64,000 nt of DNA. Source: Photobacterium sp. GJ3 (GTDB taxonomy: Bacteria > Pseudomonadota > Gammaproteobacteria > Enterobacterales > Vibrionaceae). Location of the stretch: positions 1,612,001 through 1,676,000 of the forward strand of contig NZ_CP073578.1 of assembly GCF_018199995.1 (NCBI RefSeq). Reading direction: 5' to 3'. The translations under genes were made by a program, and so were the position numbers. Shown one piece after another: positions 36,395 to 45,702 of this stretch (the stretch's first letter is position 1; every line of letters starts with the position of its first letter). The notes below the pieces were generated by a model that was not told the origin of the DNA, searched no databases, and saw nothing but the letters and a program-made list of their open reading frames with translations.

Positions 36395-36796
36395 TCAGAA
36401 ACGGACTCTCACACCCATCGCCGCTTCCAGTTCGACATCGACATCTTCAACCATATACAGGGTTGGACCCACTTCGCCGTAAAGCTCAAACTGGTTCACC
36501 GGGATTTCAATCCCCACACCGGAACGGACACCTAACTTATCCCAGTGATCATCCACAAACTGAGCACCGACAAAGGTGTAACCCATGTTCAGTTGCGGGT
36601 TGTGCGTCAGTGTTCCCAGATTAAAAGTTTTATCGACGGCAAATCCAAACTCGTCCAGACCCAGTGAGAATCGTAAATCGTTATGCTTCAGTTGCACACC
36701 GCTCATCGGCGAGCCCAGAAAAATACCGGCGGATTGTGATGCAAACGCAGACGTCGACAGTCCGCACAATAACAAACCAATCAATGACTTCTTCAT
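36395..36796 (-). CDS. Small exported beta-rich protein, probable outer-membrane protein
   Basis: From ATG 36796 (MKKSLIGLLLCGLSTSAFA) the protein is 133 aa with a signal peptide. The mature part alternates polar and hydrophobic residues (GVQLKHNDLRFSLGLDEFGFAVD, GVGIEIPVNQFELYGEVGPTLYM) and ends VRVRF with a C-terminal Phe, as outer membrane beta-barrels do. The short length suggests a 6-8 stranded barrel. No named family recognised. It is a single-gene unit with its own terminator. Confidence 0.65.
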   Translation of the reverse strand: MKKSLIGLLLCGLSTSAFASQSAGIFLGSPMSGVQLKHNDLRFSLGLDEFGFAVDKTFNLGTLTHNPQLNMGYTFVGAQFVDDHWDKLGVRSGVGIEIPVNQFELYGEVGPTLYMVEDVDVELEAAMGVRVRF

Positions 36797-36953
36797 GTTA
36801 CTGTCCATATTCCTTGAACTTCGCTCTACTAATAGAGTTGTTTTTAAGACTTAAACTCTACTTTATCTGCTATTTCGCGGCAATACGAACCTGTTGCACC
36901 ACAAATGACAAATAATTGACATGGGTGATGTCAACAAATTAGCAATGAAGGTG

Positions 36954-39620
36954 TCAATCAGCCTTTATCCTCGCTCTCAGAACGTAATGCAGTATCCCAC
37001 CTGCTTTCAGATAGGCCAGCTCAGTTTGCGTGTCTACTCTGGCTTTCACCTGAGACTCACGGTTGTTACCTTGTTCATCCGTGATCACCAGCGTTAGTGA
37101 AGCGCCCGGGGCCAATGTCTCGATGCCTTTCAGTGATACACGCTCACGACCCGTGAGCGACATGCTGTCCCGTAAACCCGCAGGTAATTCAACCGGAATG
37201 ACTCCCATACCCACGAGATTGGAACGATGAATCCGCTCAAAGCTTTCTGCCAGTACCGCCTTCACCCCAAGCAAATTCGTTCCTTTGGCGGCCCAGTCAC
37301 GGCTGGAACCGGTGCCGTACTCTTTTCCGGCGAAAATCACCAGTGGCGTGCCCTGCGACTGGTACTGCATGGCCGCATCATAAATCGACATCACTTCTCC
37401 GGACGGTTGATACAAGGTATAACCGCCCTCTTTGCCATCCAGCATCAGATTTTTGATCCGGATGTTGGCAAACGTCCCACGCATCATGACTTCATGGTTA
37501 CCACGTCGGGAACCATACGAATTGAAGTCGGCGGGGTTGATACCATGCGCCTGCAGATACTGACCCGCGGGACTATCAGGCTGAATACTGCCAGCCGGAG
37601 AGATATGATCTGTGGTAATCGAATCCCCAAACAATGCCAGAATAGCTGCATTGCTGATATCCTGCAGAGGTTGTACTGGCTCAGCGATACGTTCGAAAAA
37701 CGGCGGCAGGCGCACATAAGTCGAGTCTGGTTGCCATTGGTAAGTTTTACCTGCATTCACCTGTATCTGCTGCCAGATATCATCTCCGGAGAAAATATCG
37801 GCATATTCCTGCTCGAACAACGTGCTTTTGACTTCTTTCATTGCTTGCGAAATTTCATCCTGGGAAGGCCATATATCCCCCAGAAAAACGGGCTGCCCTT
37901 GCTGATCGACGCCCAGCGGCTCCTGCGTCAGATCGATTCGGGTTGTCCCGGCCAAGGCAAAAGCAACCACCAGCGGCGGCGATGCCAGCCAGTTCGCTTT
38001 CACTAACGGATGAACCCGACCTTCAAAATTCCGGTTTCCTGACAGTACAGAAGAGACAGTTAAATTGCCCTGCTGAATCCCTTGCTCAATGGGCTGTAAC
38101 AAAGGCCCGGAGTTCCCGATACAGGTTGTGCAGCCGTAACCGACCAGATGAAAACCGAGTTCATCCAGATAAGGTTGCAGGCCGGAATCCGCAAAATAGC
38201 GGGTGACCACTTTTGAACCCGGCGCCAGTGACGTTTTTACCCAGGGTTTGCGCTTGAGCCCTTTCTCAACGGCTTTTTTCGCCAGTAAACCAGCGGTCAG
38301 CATGACGCTGGGGTTAGATGTGTTGGTACAGGACGTAATCGCCGCAATCACGACATCGCCATGTTTGAGCGCAAATCCACCGTCCTCAGTCTCGACCGGG
38401 ACTTTCTGATCCGGATCCAATCCATTCAGTGACAACAGATCCGACGTTGCCGATTTGATCGCAGGTAACGAAACCCGATCCTGTGGCCGTTTCGGGCCAG
38501 CCATACTGGAAACAACATCAGTCAGATCCAAAGATAAGGTGTCGGTATATAACGGTTCCGGATGACTGGAGTCCCGCCACATCCCATTCGCTTTTGTATA
38601 GTGTTCAACACGAGCCAGAATCGTTTCATCACGGCCGGACAGACGCAGATAGTTCAGCGTTTCTTCATCGATGGGGAAAAAGCCACAAGTGGCACCGTAT
38701 TCCGGTGCCATATTGGCAATTGTCGCTCGGTCAGCCAGCGGTAAGCCGTCGAGACCGGGACCATAAAACTCGACAAATTTGCCGACGACGCCCTTCTTGC
38801 GCAGCATGTCCGTGACGGTCAGCACCAGATCAGTCGCAGTGACTCCCGGCTTGAGTTTGCCACTGAGACGAAAACCGATCACTTCAGGAATCAGCATGGA
38901 AATCGGCTGCCCGAGCATGGCCGCCTCAGCTTCAATCCCACCCACACCCCAGCCCAGCACGCCCAGGCCGTTAATCATCGTGGTATGAGAATCGGTACCA
39001 ACCAGGGTGTCCGGAAAGAGCGTATCTTCATCCTGCCAGACCGACTGGCCCAGATATTCCAGATTCACCTGATGGCAAATGCCAGTGCCCGGCGGGACCA
39101 CACGAAAGTTTGAAAAGGCCTGCTGCCCCCAGCGAAGGAACTGATACCGCTCGCTGTTGCGCTTCATTTCCAGTTCAACATTGCGGGCAAATGCACCTTC
39201 CGACGCATAGACATCGACCATCACCGAATGGTCAATCACTAAATCAACAGCCGACCTGGGGTTGATACTTTCCGGATCTTTGCCAGCAGCGGCGATGGCA
39301 TCCCGCATTGCGGCCAAATCAACCACAGCCGGAACGCCGGTGAAATCCTGCATGAGAACGCGCGCGGGACGATACTGAATTTCACGATCAGATGAACGCT
39401 TTTCCAGCCACTGAACAATGGCCGTAATGTCGTCTTTCGTGACCGTTTCACCATCTTCAAACCGAAGCAGGTTTTCCAGTAATACTTTCAGCGAAAAAGG
39501 TAATCGATCGATATCGCCAAGATGGCGCAGCGCCGACAAATTGAAATACTGATACGGCGTTCCGTCGATATTGAGAGACTGCTTGCTTTGAAAACTGTCC
39601 ACCGGGTTTTCTGATTTCAT
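36954..39620 (-). CDS. acnA: Aconitate hydratase A
   Basis: AcnA interconverts citrate and isocitrate through cis-aconitate in the TCA cycle and is the stress-stable isoform. The 888-aa length and the whole sequence match the AcnA/IRP1 type (LPFSLKVLLENLLRFEDG, MQDFTGVPAVVDLAAM, DSHTTMINGLGVLGWGVGG). The 4Fe-4S ligands are the Cys in ITSCTNTSNP (about 431) and the two in GCTTCIGNSG (about 497 and 500). The swivel domain with FGDSITTDHISPAG and GSRRGNHEVMMRGTF is complete. It is monocistronic; no prp genes are nearby. Confidence 0.96.
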   Translation of the reverse strand: MKSENPVDSFQSKQSLNIDGTPYQYFNLSALRHLGDIDRLPFSLKVLLENLLRFEDGETVTKDDITAIVQWLEKRSSDREIQYRPARVLMQDFTGVPAVVDLAAMRDAIAAAGKDPESINPRSAVDLVIDHSVMVDVYASEGAFARNVELEMKRNSERYQFLRWGQQAFSNFRVVPPGTGICHQVNLEYLGQSVWQDEDTLFPDTLVGTDSHTTMINGLGVLGWGVGGIEAEAAMLGQPISMLIPEVIGFRLSGKLKPGVTATDLVLTVTDMLRKKGVVGKFVEFYGPGLDGLPLADRATIANMAPEYGATCGFFPIDEETLNYLRLSGRDETILARVEHYTKANGMWRDSSHPEPLYTDTLSLDLTDVVSSMAGPKRPQDRVSLPAIKSATSDLLSLNGLDPDQKVPVETEDGGFALKHGDVVIAAITSCTNTSNPSVMLTAGLLAKKAVEKGLKRKPWVKTSLAPGSKVVTRYFADSGLQPYLDELGFHLVGYGCTTCIGNSGPLLQPIEQGIQQGNLTVSSVLSGNRNFEGRVHPLVKANWLASPPLVVAFALAGTTRIDLTQEPLGVDQQGQPVFLGDIWPSQDEISQAMKEVKSTLFEQEYADIFSGDDIWQQIQVNAGKTYQWQPDSTYVRLPPFFERIAEPVQPLQDISNAAILALFGDSITTDHISPAGSIQPDSPAGQYLQAHGINPADFNSYGSRRGNHEVMMRGTFANIRIKNLMLDGKEGGYTLYQPSGEVMSIYDAAMQYQSQGTPLVIFAGKEYGTGSSRDWAAKGTNLLGVKAVLAESFERIHRSNLVGMGVIPVELPAGLRDSMSLTGRERVSLKGIETLAPGASLTLVITDEQGNNRESQVKARVDTQTELAYLKAGGILHYVLRARIKAD

Positions 39621-39744
39621 TGCTCACCTCCATCCTGCCTCTTTCATGAGAGACTAAAGTATTGATGGAATAAGCCTAATCTTCAAAATACCCGGCTAAC
39701 AGCAAGGTTGTTTGATCTGTGACCAAACACACAAATGCAGAGGT

Positions 39745-40392
39745 TTAAGCAGGTGTCTGAATCAGCCAGACTTCTTCCGCAAAGCGGGATAATCCTTGCT
39801 GCATTCTTGGGTGGGAAGCGTCCGCATCCTCACGTCCCAGGTGTTTGACATCGCAGCCTTTAAACAGCGATTCAACATCGGGTGCGGGCACACTGAATGG
39901 TGGGCCAGACATTTCCTGTTGTGGGTAATCGAGTGTCACCAGCAAAATTTTCCCGCCTGGTTTCACCCGTGACAGCAAATGCTGAACATAACTTTCCCGC
40001 ATTTTTTCGGGCATCGCGATGAGTGCTGCCCGGTCATAGACTGCATCCACAGTGTCAACAGGTACAGTGAAAAAGTCCCCGCAATAAATCCGGACTTCAT
40101 CAAACTCATATAACGTGTGGCCATTTCCCAGCGTTGTCACTGTCGGAATATAAAGGTGCTCAGAAAAGTAGGCACGGACTGCAATCTCACTCAGTTCTAC
40201 GCCAATGACTTGATGATGGCGCTCTGCAAGCCAGGTCAGATCCAGTGATTTTCCACACATTGGGACGAATACGGTTTCATCACGGCTGATGCCCAATTGT
40301 GGCCAGAATTGCGGTAATACAGGATTCGTCTCACTCAAATGGAAACCAATTCGGTTTTCAGCCCAGCGGTTGTGCCAAAATTCTGAATCCAT
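39745..40392 (-). CDS. tpm: Thiopurine S-methyltransferase
   Basis: 215 aa. The N-terminus FWHNRWAENRIGFHLSETNP and the block VFVPMCGKSLDLTWLAE are hallmarks of bacterial TPMT. The SAM-binding strand is followed by GVELSEIAV, and DAVYDRAALIAMP is the family signature after motif IV. It transfers a methyl group from SAM to thiopurines and, in bacteria, probably to tellurite or selenium compounds. Start at 40392 has no better alternative. Confidence 0.93.
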   Translation of the reverse strand: MDSEFWHNRWAENRIGFHLSETNPVLPQFWPQLGISRDETVFVPMCGKSLDLTWLAERHHQVIGVELSEIAVRAYFSEHLYIPTVTTLGNGHTLYEFDEVRIYCGDFFTVPVDTVDAVYDRAALIAMPEKMRESYVQHLLSRVKPGGKILLVTLDYPQQEMSGPPFSVPAPDVESLFKGCDVKHLGREDADASHPRMQQGLSRFAEEVWLIQTPA

Positions 40393-40496
40393 GGATGCTC
40401 TCTCAATCTCGATTTACAGATAATGGGCCGTATCAGACCATAATTCATCCTGGAGATCCAGCCGTTGCCAAGCCACTTCTGGCGACAAACACAAGC

Positions 40497-40522
40497 AAAA
40501 AAAGATGCCGAAGCATCCTTTT
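40497..40522 (-). terminator. Rho-independent terminator after the 97-aa gene
   Basis: On the minus strand GATGC-TTCG-GCATC with flanking A/T pairs is followed by seven Ts, about 60 bases after the stop at 40580. Confidence 0.8.
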
Positions 40523-40579
40523 TGAGCCACCAGCAAGCCAGCGGCGAATCCGTTTTTATTTCTGTATGCGAGACGGATA

Positions 40580-40873
40580 TCAACCGATACGGAACAGTTT
40601 GATGGAATCGCGACGAACAGTCACGCCACGGAAAGTGACAGGCTCAAGCAGTGTCATCAGTTGTTTCGACACAAAAAACTTGCCGCCATAGCTGCGATCA
40701 CCACCACGGTTAACCCACGCTGCAAATTCATCTGCCAGGTTGAACATTGAGTTCCCTACAAGTAAAACCAGGACTTTCGCAACTTCACTGTCGTTTTGCT
40801 TATTGAATTCTGAGTCACGAACCTTCTTGCGGTATTCATCGACAATTCTCTCAAGGCACTCAAATCTGCTCAT
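40580..40873 (-). CDS. Conserved-looking 97-aa protein of unknown function
   Basis: From ATG 40873 (MSRFECLERIVDEYRKKV) the frame is soluble, mixed-charge and lacks signal or membrane segments. The middle (VLVLLVGNSMFNLADEFAAWVN) is a likely helix, and the end (TFRGVTVRRDSIKLFRIG) a strand pair. It has a clear terminator and its composition looks like a real gene. I do not recognise the family. Confidence 0.55.
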   Translation of the reverse strand: MSRFECLERIVDEYRKKVRDSEFNKQNDSEVAKVLVLLVGNSMFNLADEFAAWVNRGGDRSYGGKFFVSKQLMTLLEPVTFRGVTVRRDSIKLFRIG

Positions 40874-41097
40874 ATACACCACCACACAAAAAAGAGGTGC
40901 GGATACTACTGTTCAATCCCCCCGAAATCAACCCATCCGCGTATGAATTTGGCTATTGCTAACACAAATCAGTCTGGTGCTATCAAAATCGCAATGAATC
41001 CATCAAAAAGGCTCAAAATCCCCAAAGAATCGATAACGAATCATTCACTTATTTAAGATTTTGGTTACTCGTCAGCATCGAACAAAGCCCAATCACC

Positions 41098-41484
41098 TCA
41101 ACGGTAATAGTCGATCACCTGTACACGAATCGGTGTTTTCTGAGGTTGAATCAGCATTTTAAACTGAGATTGACTTTCGACACTAAGACTGGAGCCTGCT
41201 TCACCGGTCACACTCACCCCTTCAATCTTGGTAAAAGGCTGTTCCTCGCCGTAAAACATGTTCACCACCAAATCCGTTTCCTGGTTGGTGCTGAGTTCAA
41301 ACTGACATATACCGCGAGGACAATAGACGTTTAAGACCCGATCATTGATGTCTATCTGGTCAACATCCTTCACGGGCTCAGCAGAAATGGCAAAAGGCTC
41401 ACTGCAGCCTACCGTGAACAGATTTACCGACAAAAGAAAGATCCCTGCAACCTTTGTCGCAGCAAAACGGGTTTGTTTTTTCAT
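41098..41484 (-). CDS. Hypothetical lipoprotein
   Basis: 128 aa with a lipoprotein signal peptide (FAATKVAGIFLLSVNLFTVGC, lipidation predicted at Cys 27). The mature part is strand-rich (VLNVYCPRGICQFELS, VESQSQFKMLIQPQ) with a second Cys pair. No family recognised. Three tandem 12-bp repeats resembling LexA half-sites lie upstream of its start (41525-41560). Confidence 0.6.
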   Translation of the reverse strand: MKKQTRFAATKVAGIFLLSVNLFTVGCSEPFAISAEPVKDVDQIDINDRVLNVYCPRGICQFELSTNQETDLVVNMFYGEEQPFTKIEGVSVTGEAGSSLSVESQSQFKMLIQPQKTPIRVQVIDYYR

Positions 41485-41524
41485 TGGGCAAACGTCCTCT
41501 CACACTGTTGTTTGTCACTCAGTC

Positions 41525-41560
41525 TACTGTATCAACCACTGTATAAACTACTGTATAAAC
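41525..41560. repeat. Three tandem 12-bp repeats with LexA-like half-sites
   Basis: TACTGTATCAAC, CACTGTATAAAC and TACTGTATAAAC follow one another without gaps at 41525, 41537 and 41549. Each contains CTGTAT, the left half of a LexA box, but no ACAG half in dyad position. They lie 40 bases upstream of the lipoprotein gene (minus) and 200 bases before the true LexA box of sulA. Confidence 0.7.
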
Positions 41561-41760
41561 GCCAGTCTCTGCGTTTCCCGCGCCAACCTCAGACTGAATG
41601 ACAGGTTTACCGTCAAACTAACCAAAACGAAGAAAAAAAACAAAATTACACTTAATTTACAATTGCTTATATAAAAACAACGCACAAACCCACCCTGAAA
41701 CCTGAGCCAAGATGTGAAGTGTTCCCGAAAAAAAAGCTTGCAACCCCTGAGGAAGAAAAC

Positions 41761-41780
41761 TACTGTATAAGCATACAGCA
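41761..41780 (+). promoter_or_regulatory. LexA box (SOS operator) of sulA
   Basis: TACTGTATAAGCATACAGCA matches the consensus TACTGTATATATATACAGTA, with both CTGT and ACAG halves correct and N8 spacing. It lies 50 bases before the sulA start, where it would block transcription until LexA is cleaved. Confidence 0.88.
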
Positions 41781-41829
41781 TGTACAGATACACACTATTC
41801 GGTGAATTTTTTCAGAGGATGGAACTCTC

Positions 41830-42297
41830 ATGACAGCACAATTAGACAGCTTCCAATCGGTAACCGCTTCTCAGGTGTATAAATCAACGTTTCTGTCACC
41901 CACTTCTCCCCTGAGTTCCATCCAGGTTCAATATCCGATTGAAGTCAGTTTCTGCGATCAAGAACAAGCCCAACTGGCCTATTTACTCCGGTTGCTGAAA
42001 CAAGCCAGTGCGCAGAACCGCTGGATCATGTTCATTGGTCATGATGCATTATTGGATCGCAATCTGCTGAAAAGCGCAGGCGTCGATCTCAATAAAGTCA
42101 TCCTGCTCAATAAAAAAGACGGGCAACAAACTCAGGCGCTCATGGCCAAAGCATTGCAAATGGGGAATTGCAGTGCAGTCATTGCCTGCGGTGACGTCCG
42201 TGATTATTGCAACCGGACCATCCATGAAGCAGCAATTCACGGGAACGCCATGGCATTCGTTATCCGCCGAAGTACGCACAATCCACTGCTACACTGA
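41830..42297 (+). CDS. sulA: SOS cell-division inhibitor SulA
   Basis: 155 aa. The central part (LAYLLRLLKQASAQNRWIMF, LLKSAGVDLNKVILLNKKD, MAKALQMGNCSAVIACG) and the C-terminal EAAIHGNAMAFVIRR fit SulA, which binds FtsZ and stops polymerisation after DNA damage. The consensus LexA box upstream gives independent support. The N-terminal 40 residues are variable, as usual. It is followed by a strong bidirectional terminator. Confidence 0.88.
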   Translation: MTAQLDSFQSVTASQVYKSTFLSPTSPLSSIQVQYPIEVSFCDQEQAQLAYLLRLLKQASAQNRWIMFIGHDALLDRNLLKSAGVDLNKVILLNKKDGQQTQALMAKALQMGNCSAVIACGDVRDYCNRTIHEAAIHGNAMAFVIRRSTHNPLLH

Positions 42298-42348
42298 AAG
42301 CCACACAGTGAATAAACCCGCGTCACGGTCTGCAGACTAGTCTCAATG

Positions 42349-42389
42349 AAAAACGCCTGTACAACAAAACATGCTATACAGGCGTTTTT
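42349..42389. terminator. Bidirectional terminator between sulA and the 134-aa gene
   Basis: AAAAACGCCTGTA pairs perfectly with TACAGGCGTTTTT across a 15-base loop, giving a GC stem with an A-run and T-run on either side, suitable for both converging genes. Confidence 0.85.
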
Positions 42390-42415
42390 CTCGAAGAGCG
42401 ATTGGCCGTTTCGCT

Positions 42416-42820
42416 TCAGAGCGGATTCAATCGGATGTGTAACTGCTCTCCATGACTTCCGACTTCCTGAATCTCACAGGAAGCTTTTTCCTGAATCAAA
42501 GCCAGCTGTGTTTCGTCCAGTGCATAAGGCAGGCAGACATTCAGTTCGGATATCTGCTCCATTCGCGCCAGTCTCAACAATCGAATCAGATTGTTCACAT
42601 CACTGGTATTGGTCGACAGCACCTTCAGGGCCTGGCTCTGTAAGCGCTCAGTTTTACTCGAGTACGAGCCATAAGTCCTGCCCCAGGAAAATTCCAGTGC
42701 AGGCAGCATCACTTTGAATGCATCCCACAACGTTGGTCTGTAATGACACAACACAGACAGAAAGGAGGTGTAATCAAACACAATCTCTTTCGCTTGTTGG
42801 GCTTCAACTGATGATTTCAT
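42416..42820 (-). CDS. Hypothetical 134-aa cytoplasmic protein
   Basis: No signal peptide or membrane segment. The sequence (SFLSVLCHYRPTLWDAFKVM, LIRLLRLARMEQISELNVCLP, and an N-terminal EAQQAKEIVFDY helix) is helical with scattered Cys. The gene converges with sulA and shares its terminator. Family not recognised. Confidence 0.55.
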   Translation of the reverse strand: MKSSVEAQQAKEIVFDYTSFLSVLCHYRPTLWDAFKVMLPALEFSWGRTYGSYSSKTERLQSQALKVLSTNTSDVNNLIRLLRLARMEQISELNVCLPYALDETQLALIQEKASCEIQEVGSHGEQLHIRLNPL

Positions 42821-43471
42821 AATTATCCTTCACAAGAATTCAACAGCATAAATCTGCAAGCTAAAGTAAATTGGACGAGTGCCACACACTATATAGTCAT
42901 CCAGTCCTGCTTACTTTTTTATCTCTTCAATTTTTTGCGCGTGATCTTACTTTTTCTTGCTTTGCAGCAATTAAAAAATACTGAAAAAACACTTGATTAA
43001 CATGAATTGCACGTTAATTAAACAACCACTCACGCTTTGTAATTTGTCTGTTTCTGAGCTGTTCGAACACGCTTCGAGACAATCACGTTGTATTCCATAC
43101 CAAACTTTTACATTCCATTTACTTTTTCATCGCTTTCCCTGTTGCTCAAAGAATCAGAATGACACAGCAATATCTAAGCCAAATTCAATAAGCATTCAAA
43201 ACGAACAGGAACGGATCTATAAAATATCGATGAAAAACAATGCATTAAAAATTATACTTCCCGATGAAAAACGTCGTGTGTCATCCATTCGGAGAGAGAA
43301 TGATGTTTAAAAATCATGCATTTGCACTCATTTGGTCAGGCGAGACCTGAAAATTCAGGAAACAAATTAAGTGCAACAAAGAGATGAGAACCAGACAGCT
43401 CAGCAGATAAAACCGCAAGTCATTCCTGAACCGTCTGGCAAAAGAGGGAGAGTTAAGTCATCAAAATCAGG
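42821..43471. other. Intergenic region downstream of phnX
   Basis: About 650 bases. The 105-codon plus-strand frame (42993-43310) has composition unlike its neighbours and no ribosome site, so I do not call it. A loose CCAGAC/GTCTGG inverted pair lies at 43393-43440, without a T-run. Confidence 0.4.
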
Positions 43472-44281
43472 TTAAGGCCGCTCACCTGCCGCTAAACGTC
43501 GATTAATATCAACAATGACTGCAGGTAAATCAGCAATGGTGTCGATTTGATAATGTGCATGAGAACGTTCAAATGCTTTTTTCGATTTTGCTCTGGCTAA
43601 GTCCAGCGCTGATTCAGATGCATTCAGGAATTCCTGTTCTGTCAGACCCGCTTCATTCCCAGACAGCAAGAGTGCCACCGTCCACATCCCCGCATTGTGC
43701 CCTTCTTCGATCCCTGGGACGGAGTCGTCAACTTTGATGCAGGCAGCAACATCTTGTATGCCTAATGCAATCACGTTCTGCAATGCCATGAACGGCCCCG
43801 GACGCCCACCGGCAGCCAGATCATCGGTTGCCACCACGTAATCGGGTTTAAAGCCATTCGCTTCCGCAGCCGGGAGTAATTCATCCATCACTACGCGTGG
43901 ATAGCCGGAGCAGGAGCCCATTTTGATTCCGTATTCCCGCAGGTGACTGACCACATCGAGCGTCCCCGGAATCAGATCCGCATGCTGGGCAACCTTTGCA
44001 ACCTGTAACGGCATAAAAGTCTGGTAGATATTATCGATGTCTTCCCGCGTCATTTCCCGGCCAAATTGCGCCTGCCAGCGTGCGGCCACTTCAGGTAACG
44101 CCCCCACCGCCTGAATGTGATCCCATTTCCCAAGCCCCATGGGTACCCGCGCTTCTGCCAGTGAAATATCGAAATCATATTCGCGCTTGAACGCTTCTAC
44201 GAAAATGGTGGTCGGCGCAAATGAACCAAAATCAACCACGGTTCCGGCCCAGTCGAAAATTACGGCTTGCACTTGTTTCAT
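43472..44281 (-). CDS. phnX: Phosphonoacetaldehyde hydrolase
   Basis: PhnX cleaves phosphonoacetaldehyde to acetaldehyde and phosphate, the last step of 2-aminoethylphosphonate degradation. The 269-aa HAD protein shows the nucleophile loop [16 protein letters not shown], the cap-domain Lys in [12 protein letters not shown] that forms the Schiff base, SCSGYPR (motif II), and [16 protein letters not shown] (motif IV). It is the last gene of the minus-strand degradation operon, 48 bases after the ammonia-lyase gene. Confidence 0.95.
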   Translation of the reverse strand: MKQVQAVIFDWAGTVVDFGSFAPTTIFVEAFKREYDFDISLAEARVPMGLGKWDHIQAVGALPEVAARWQAQFGREMTREDIDNIYQTFMPLQVAKVAQHADLIPGTLDVVSHLREYGIKMGSCSGYPRVVMDELLPAAEANGFKPDYVVATDDLAAGGRPGPFMALQNVIALGIQDVAACIKVDDSVPGIEEGHNAGMWTVALLLSGNEAGLTEQEFLNASESALDLARAKSKKAFERSHAHYQIDTIADLPAVIVDINRRLAAGERP

Positions 44282-44329
44282 GTTTCTCTCTCTTATTCAT
44301 CAAATACTGAATGTTGTCAGCTTACGAAA

Positions 44330-45702
44330 TTAAAGTTGGCTCACTTCTGCAATGGCCTGCTCGACCCAATCCAGCGCCTGAACCAGTGCTTCGCGGGAAA
44401 TAATCAGCGGCGGACTCAGTTGCAAAACATTGCCCTGCGACACCTTAAAACTCATTCCCAGTTCCAGGCAGCGATACATCACCTGCTCTGCGGCGGCAAA
44501 AGCACGGCTTTTGGTTGTCCGGTCTTCCACCAGTTCGATCCCCCACAGTAAGCCGATGCCACGAACATCGCCGATGAACGGGTATTTCGCTTTCATGGCT
44601 TGTAGTCGATCGGCAATATAAATCGCATCGTCCCGGACTTTCTGTAACAGGTTTTGCTGTTCAATCACTTGGATCGTGGCCAGCGCGGCAGCACAGCCAA
44701 TCGGGCTTTTCTCGTGGGTGTAATGCCCGAGTGAAATCTGAGTGGCTTGGTTATATTTGTCTTTTGTCAGCATGGCCGCCATGGGCACAACGCCGCCACC
44801 CAGACCTTTGCCGATACAGAGAATGTCCGGCTCAATCCCGAATGCCTGATGGGTGAACCAGTGACCGGTCCGTCCCATGCCATTTGGAATATCGTCAATA
44901 ATCAGCATGACCCCATGCCGGTCGCAGATGTCCCGCACGCGCTGCCAGTAGGCTTGGCTGGGCACCTGCACGTCGGTATTGCGCACACCTTCAGCAATAA
45001 ATGCCCCGACACCGCCTTCTTTTTCGATCACATACTCCAGGTAATCGGCATAATGCAGATCTGAACCATCCGGTGATGGCAACGCGCCCCGATAACGAAC
45101 GGGTGGCGGAATCCGCTCGACCCCGGCCATCAGCGGTCCCATACCTTCACGGAAGCAGGCTTCCCCGCCGACAGAAATCGCATCCATCGACGCGCCGTGA
45201 AATGAATCCCACAGCGAGATCACTTTGGTATTGCCGGTAATGTAACGGGCAAGCTTGAGCGCCATCCCAACAACCGAGGTGCCCCCGGAGCAAAAAGCAC
45301 CCGGTTCAGCTCCCCACCGGCCACCCGCGTGAGCGCTTTGGCGCAATCGACTGCGGTCTGATGGGTAAAGCGACGCGGCGCAAAGGGCAATGTCGCGAGC
45401 TGTTTCTGAATCGCGGCAAGCACTTCAGGATGCCCGTACCCCAGCTGATGCACGTTGTTCCCATGAAAATCCATGTACTGTTTTCCGGCAACGTCAGTCA
45501 GATAGATGCCATCCGCGCTTGCCAGTGCATCCAGACAAGGCGTCGACATGGCCTGATGCAAAAAATACTGACTGTCTTCTGCCAGCAGCTGCTGTGTCGC
45601 CGGATCGGCAAGGGTCTCCGTCCAGCGGGCTCTTGAAGGCGACGTATTGGTGTCGCCTTCGCAGGCATGTGCACGCTGGCTCAAACCGGACGCTTGACTC
45701 AT
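44330..45702 (-). pseudogene. pbfA: PbfA-type PLP enzyme ((R)-1-hydroxy-2-aminoethylphosphonate ammonia-lyase), frameshifted
   Basis: Two overlapping frames together make one class III aminotransferase-fold protein of 457 aa. The first runs from ATG 45702 to LNRVLFAPG, the second continues GTSVVGMALKLARYITGN to the stop at 44330. They join if one G is added to the five-G run at 45282-45286. The PLP Lys lies in DILCIGKGLGGGVVPM and the DD of MLIIDDIPNGMGRTG binds the cofactor. In phn clusters with PhnW and PhnX this enzyme is the ammonia-lyase that feeds hydroxylated AEP into the pathway as phosphonoacetaldehyde. A plain aminotransferase is the alternative. The start overlaps phnW (ATGA). Apart from the single base nothing is degraded. 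Confidence 0.8.

Noticed and set aside
36916..36934. TTGACAT/ATGTCAA hairpin after acnA considered as a terminator
   Set aside because: AT-rich seven-base stem without a T-tract on the minus strand; too weak to call.
37227..38006. 259-codon plus-strand open frame
   Set aside because: Antisense shadow of acnA, which is unmistakable by homology and covers the whole interval.
41549..41564. Possible second LexA box upstream of sulA (CTGTATAAACGCCAGT)
   Set aside because: The right half lacks ACAG, so the dyad is incomplete; kept only as part of the tandem 12-base repeats.
42993..43310. 105-codon plus-strand frame in the phnX-side intergenic region
   Set aside because: No ribosome site, no recognisable domain, irregular composition with clustered Cys/His/Phe; treated as chance.
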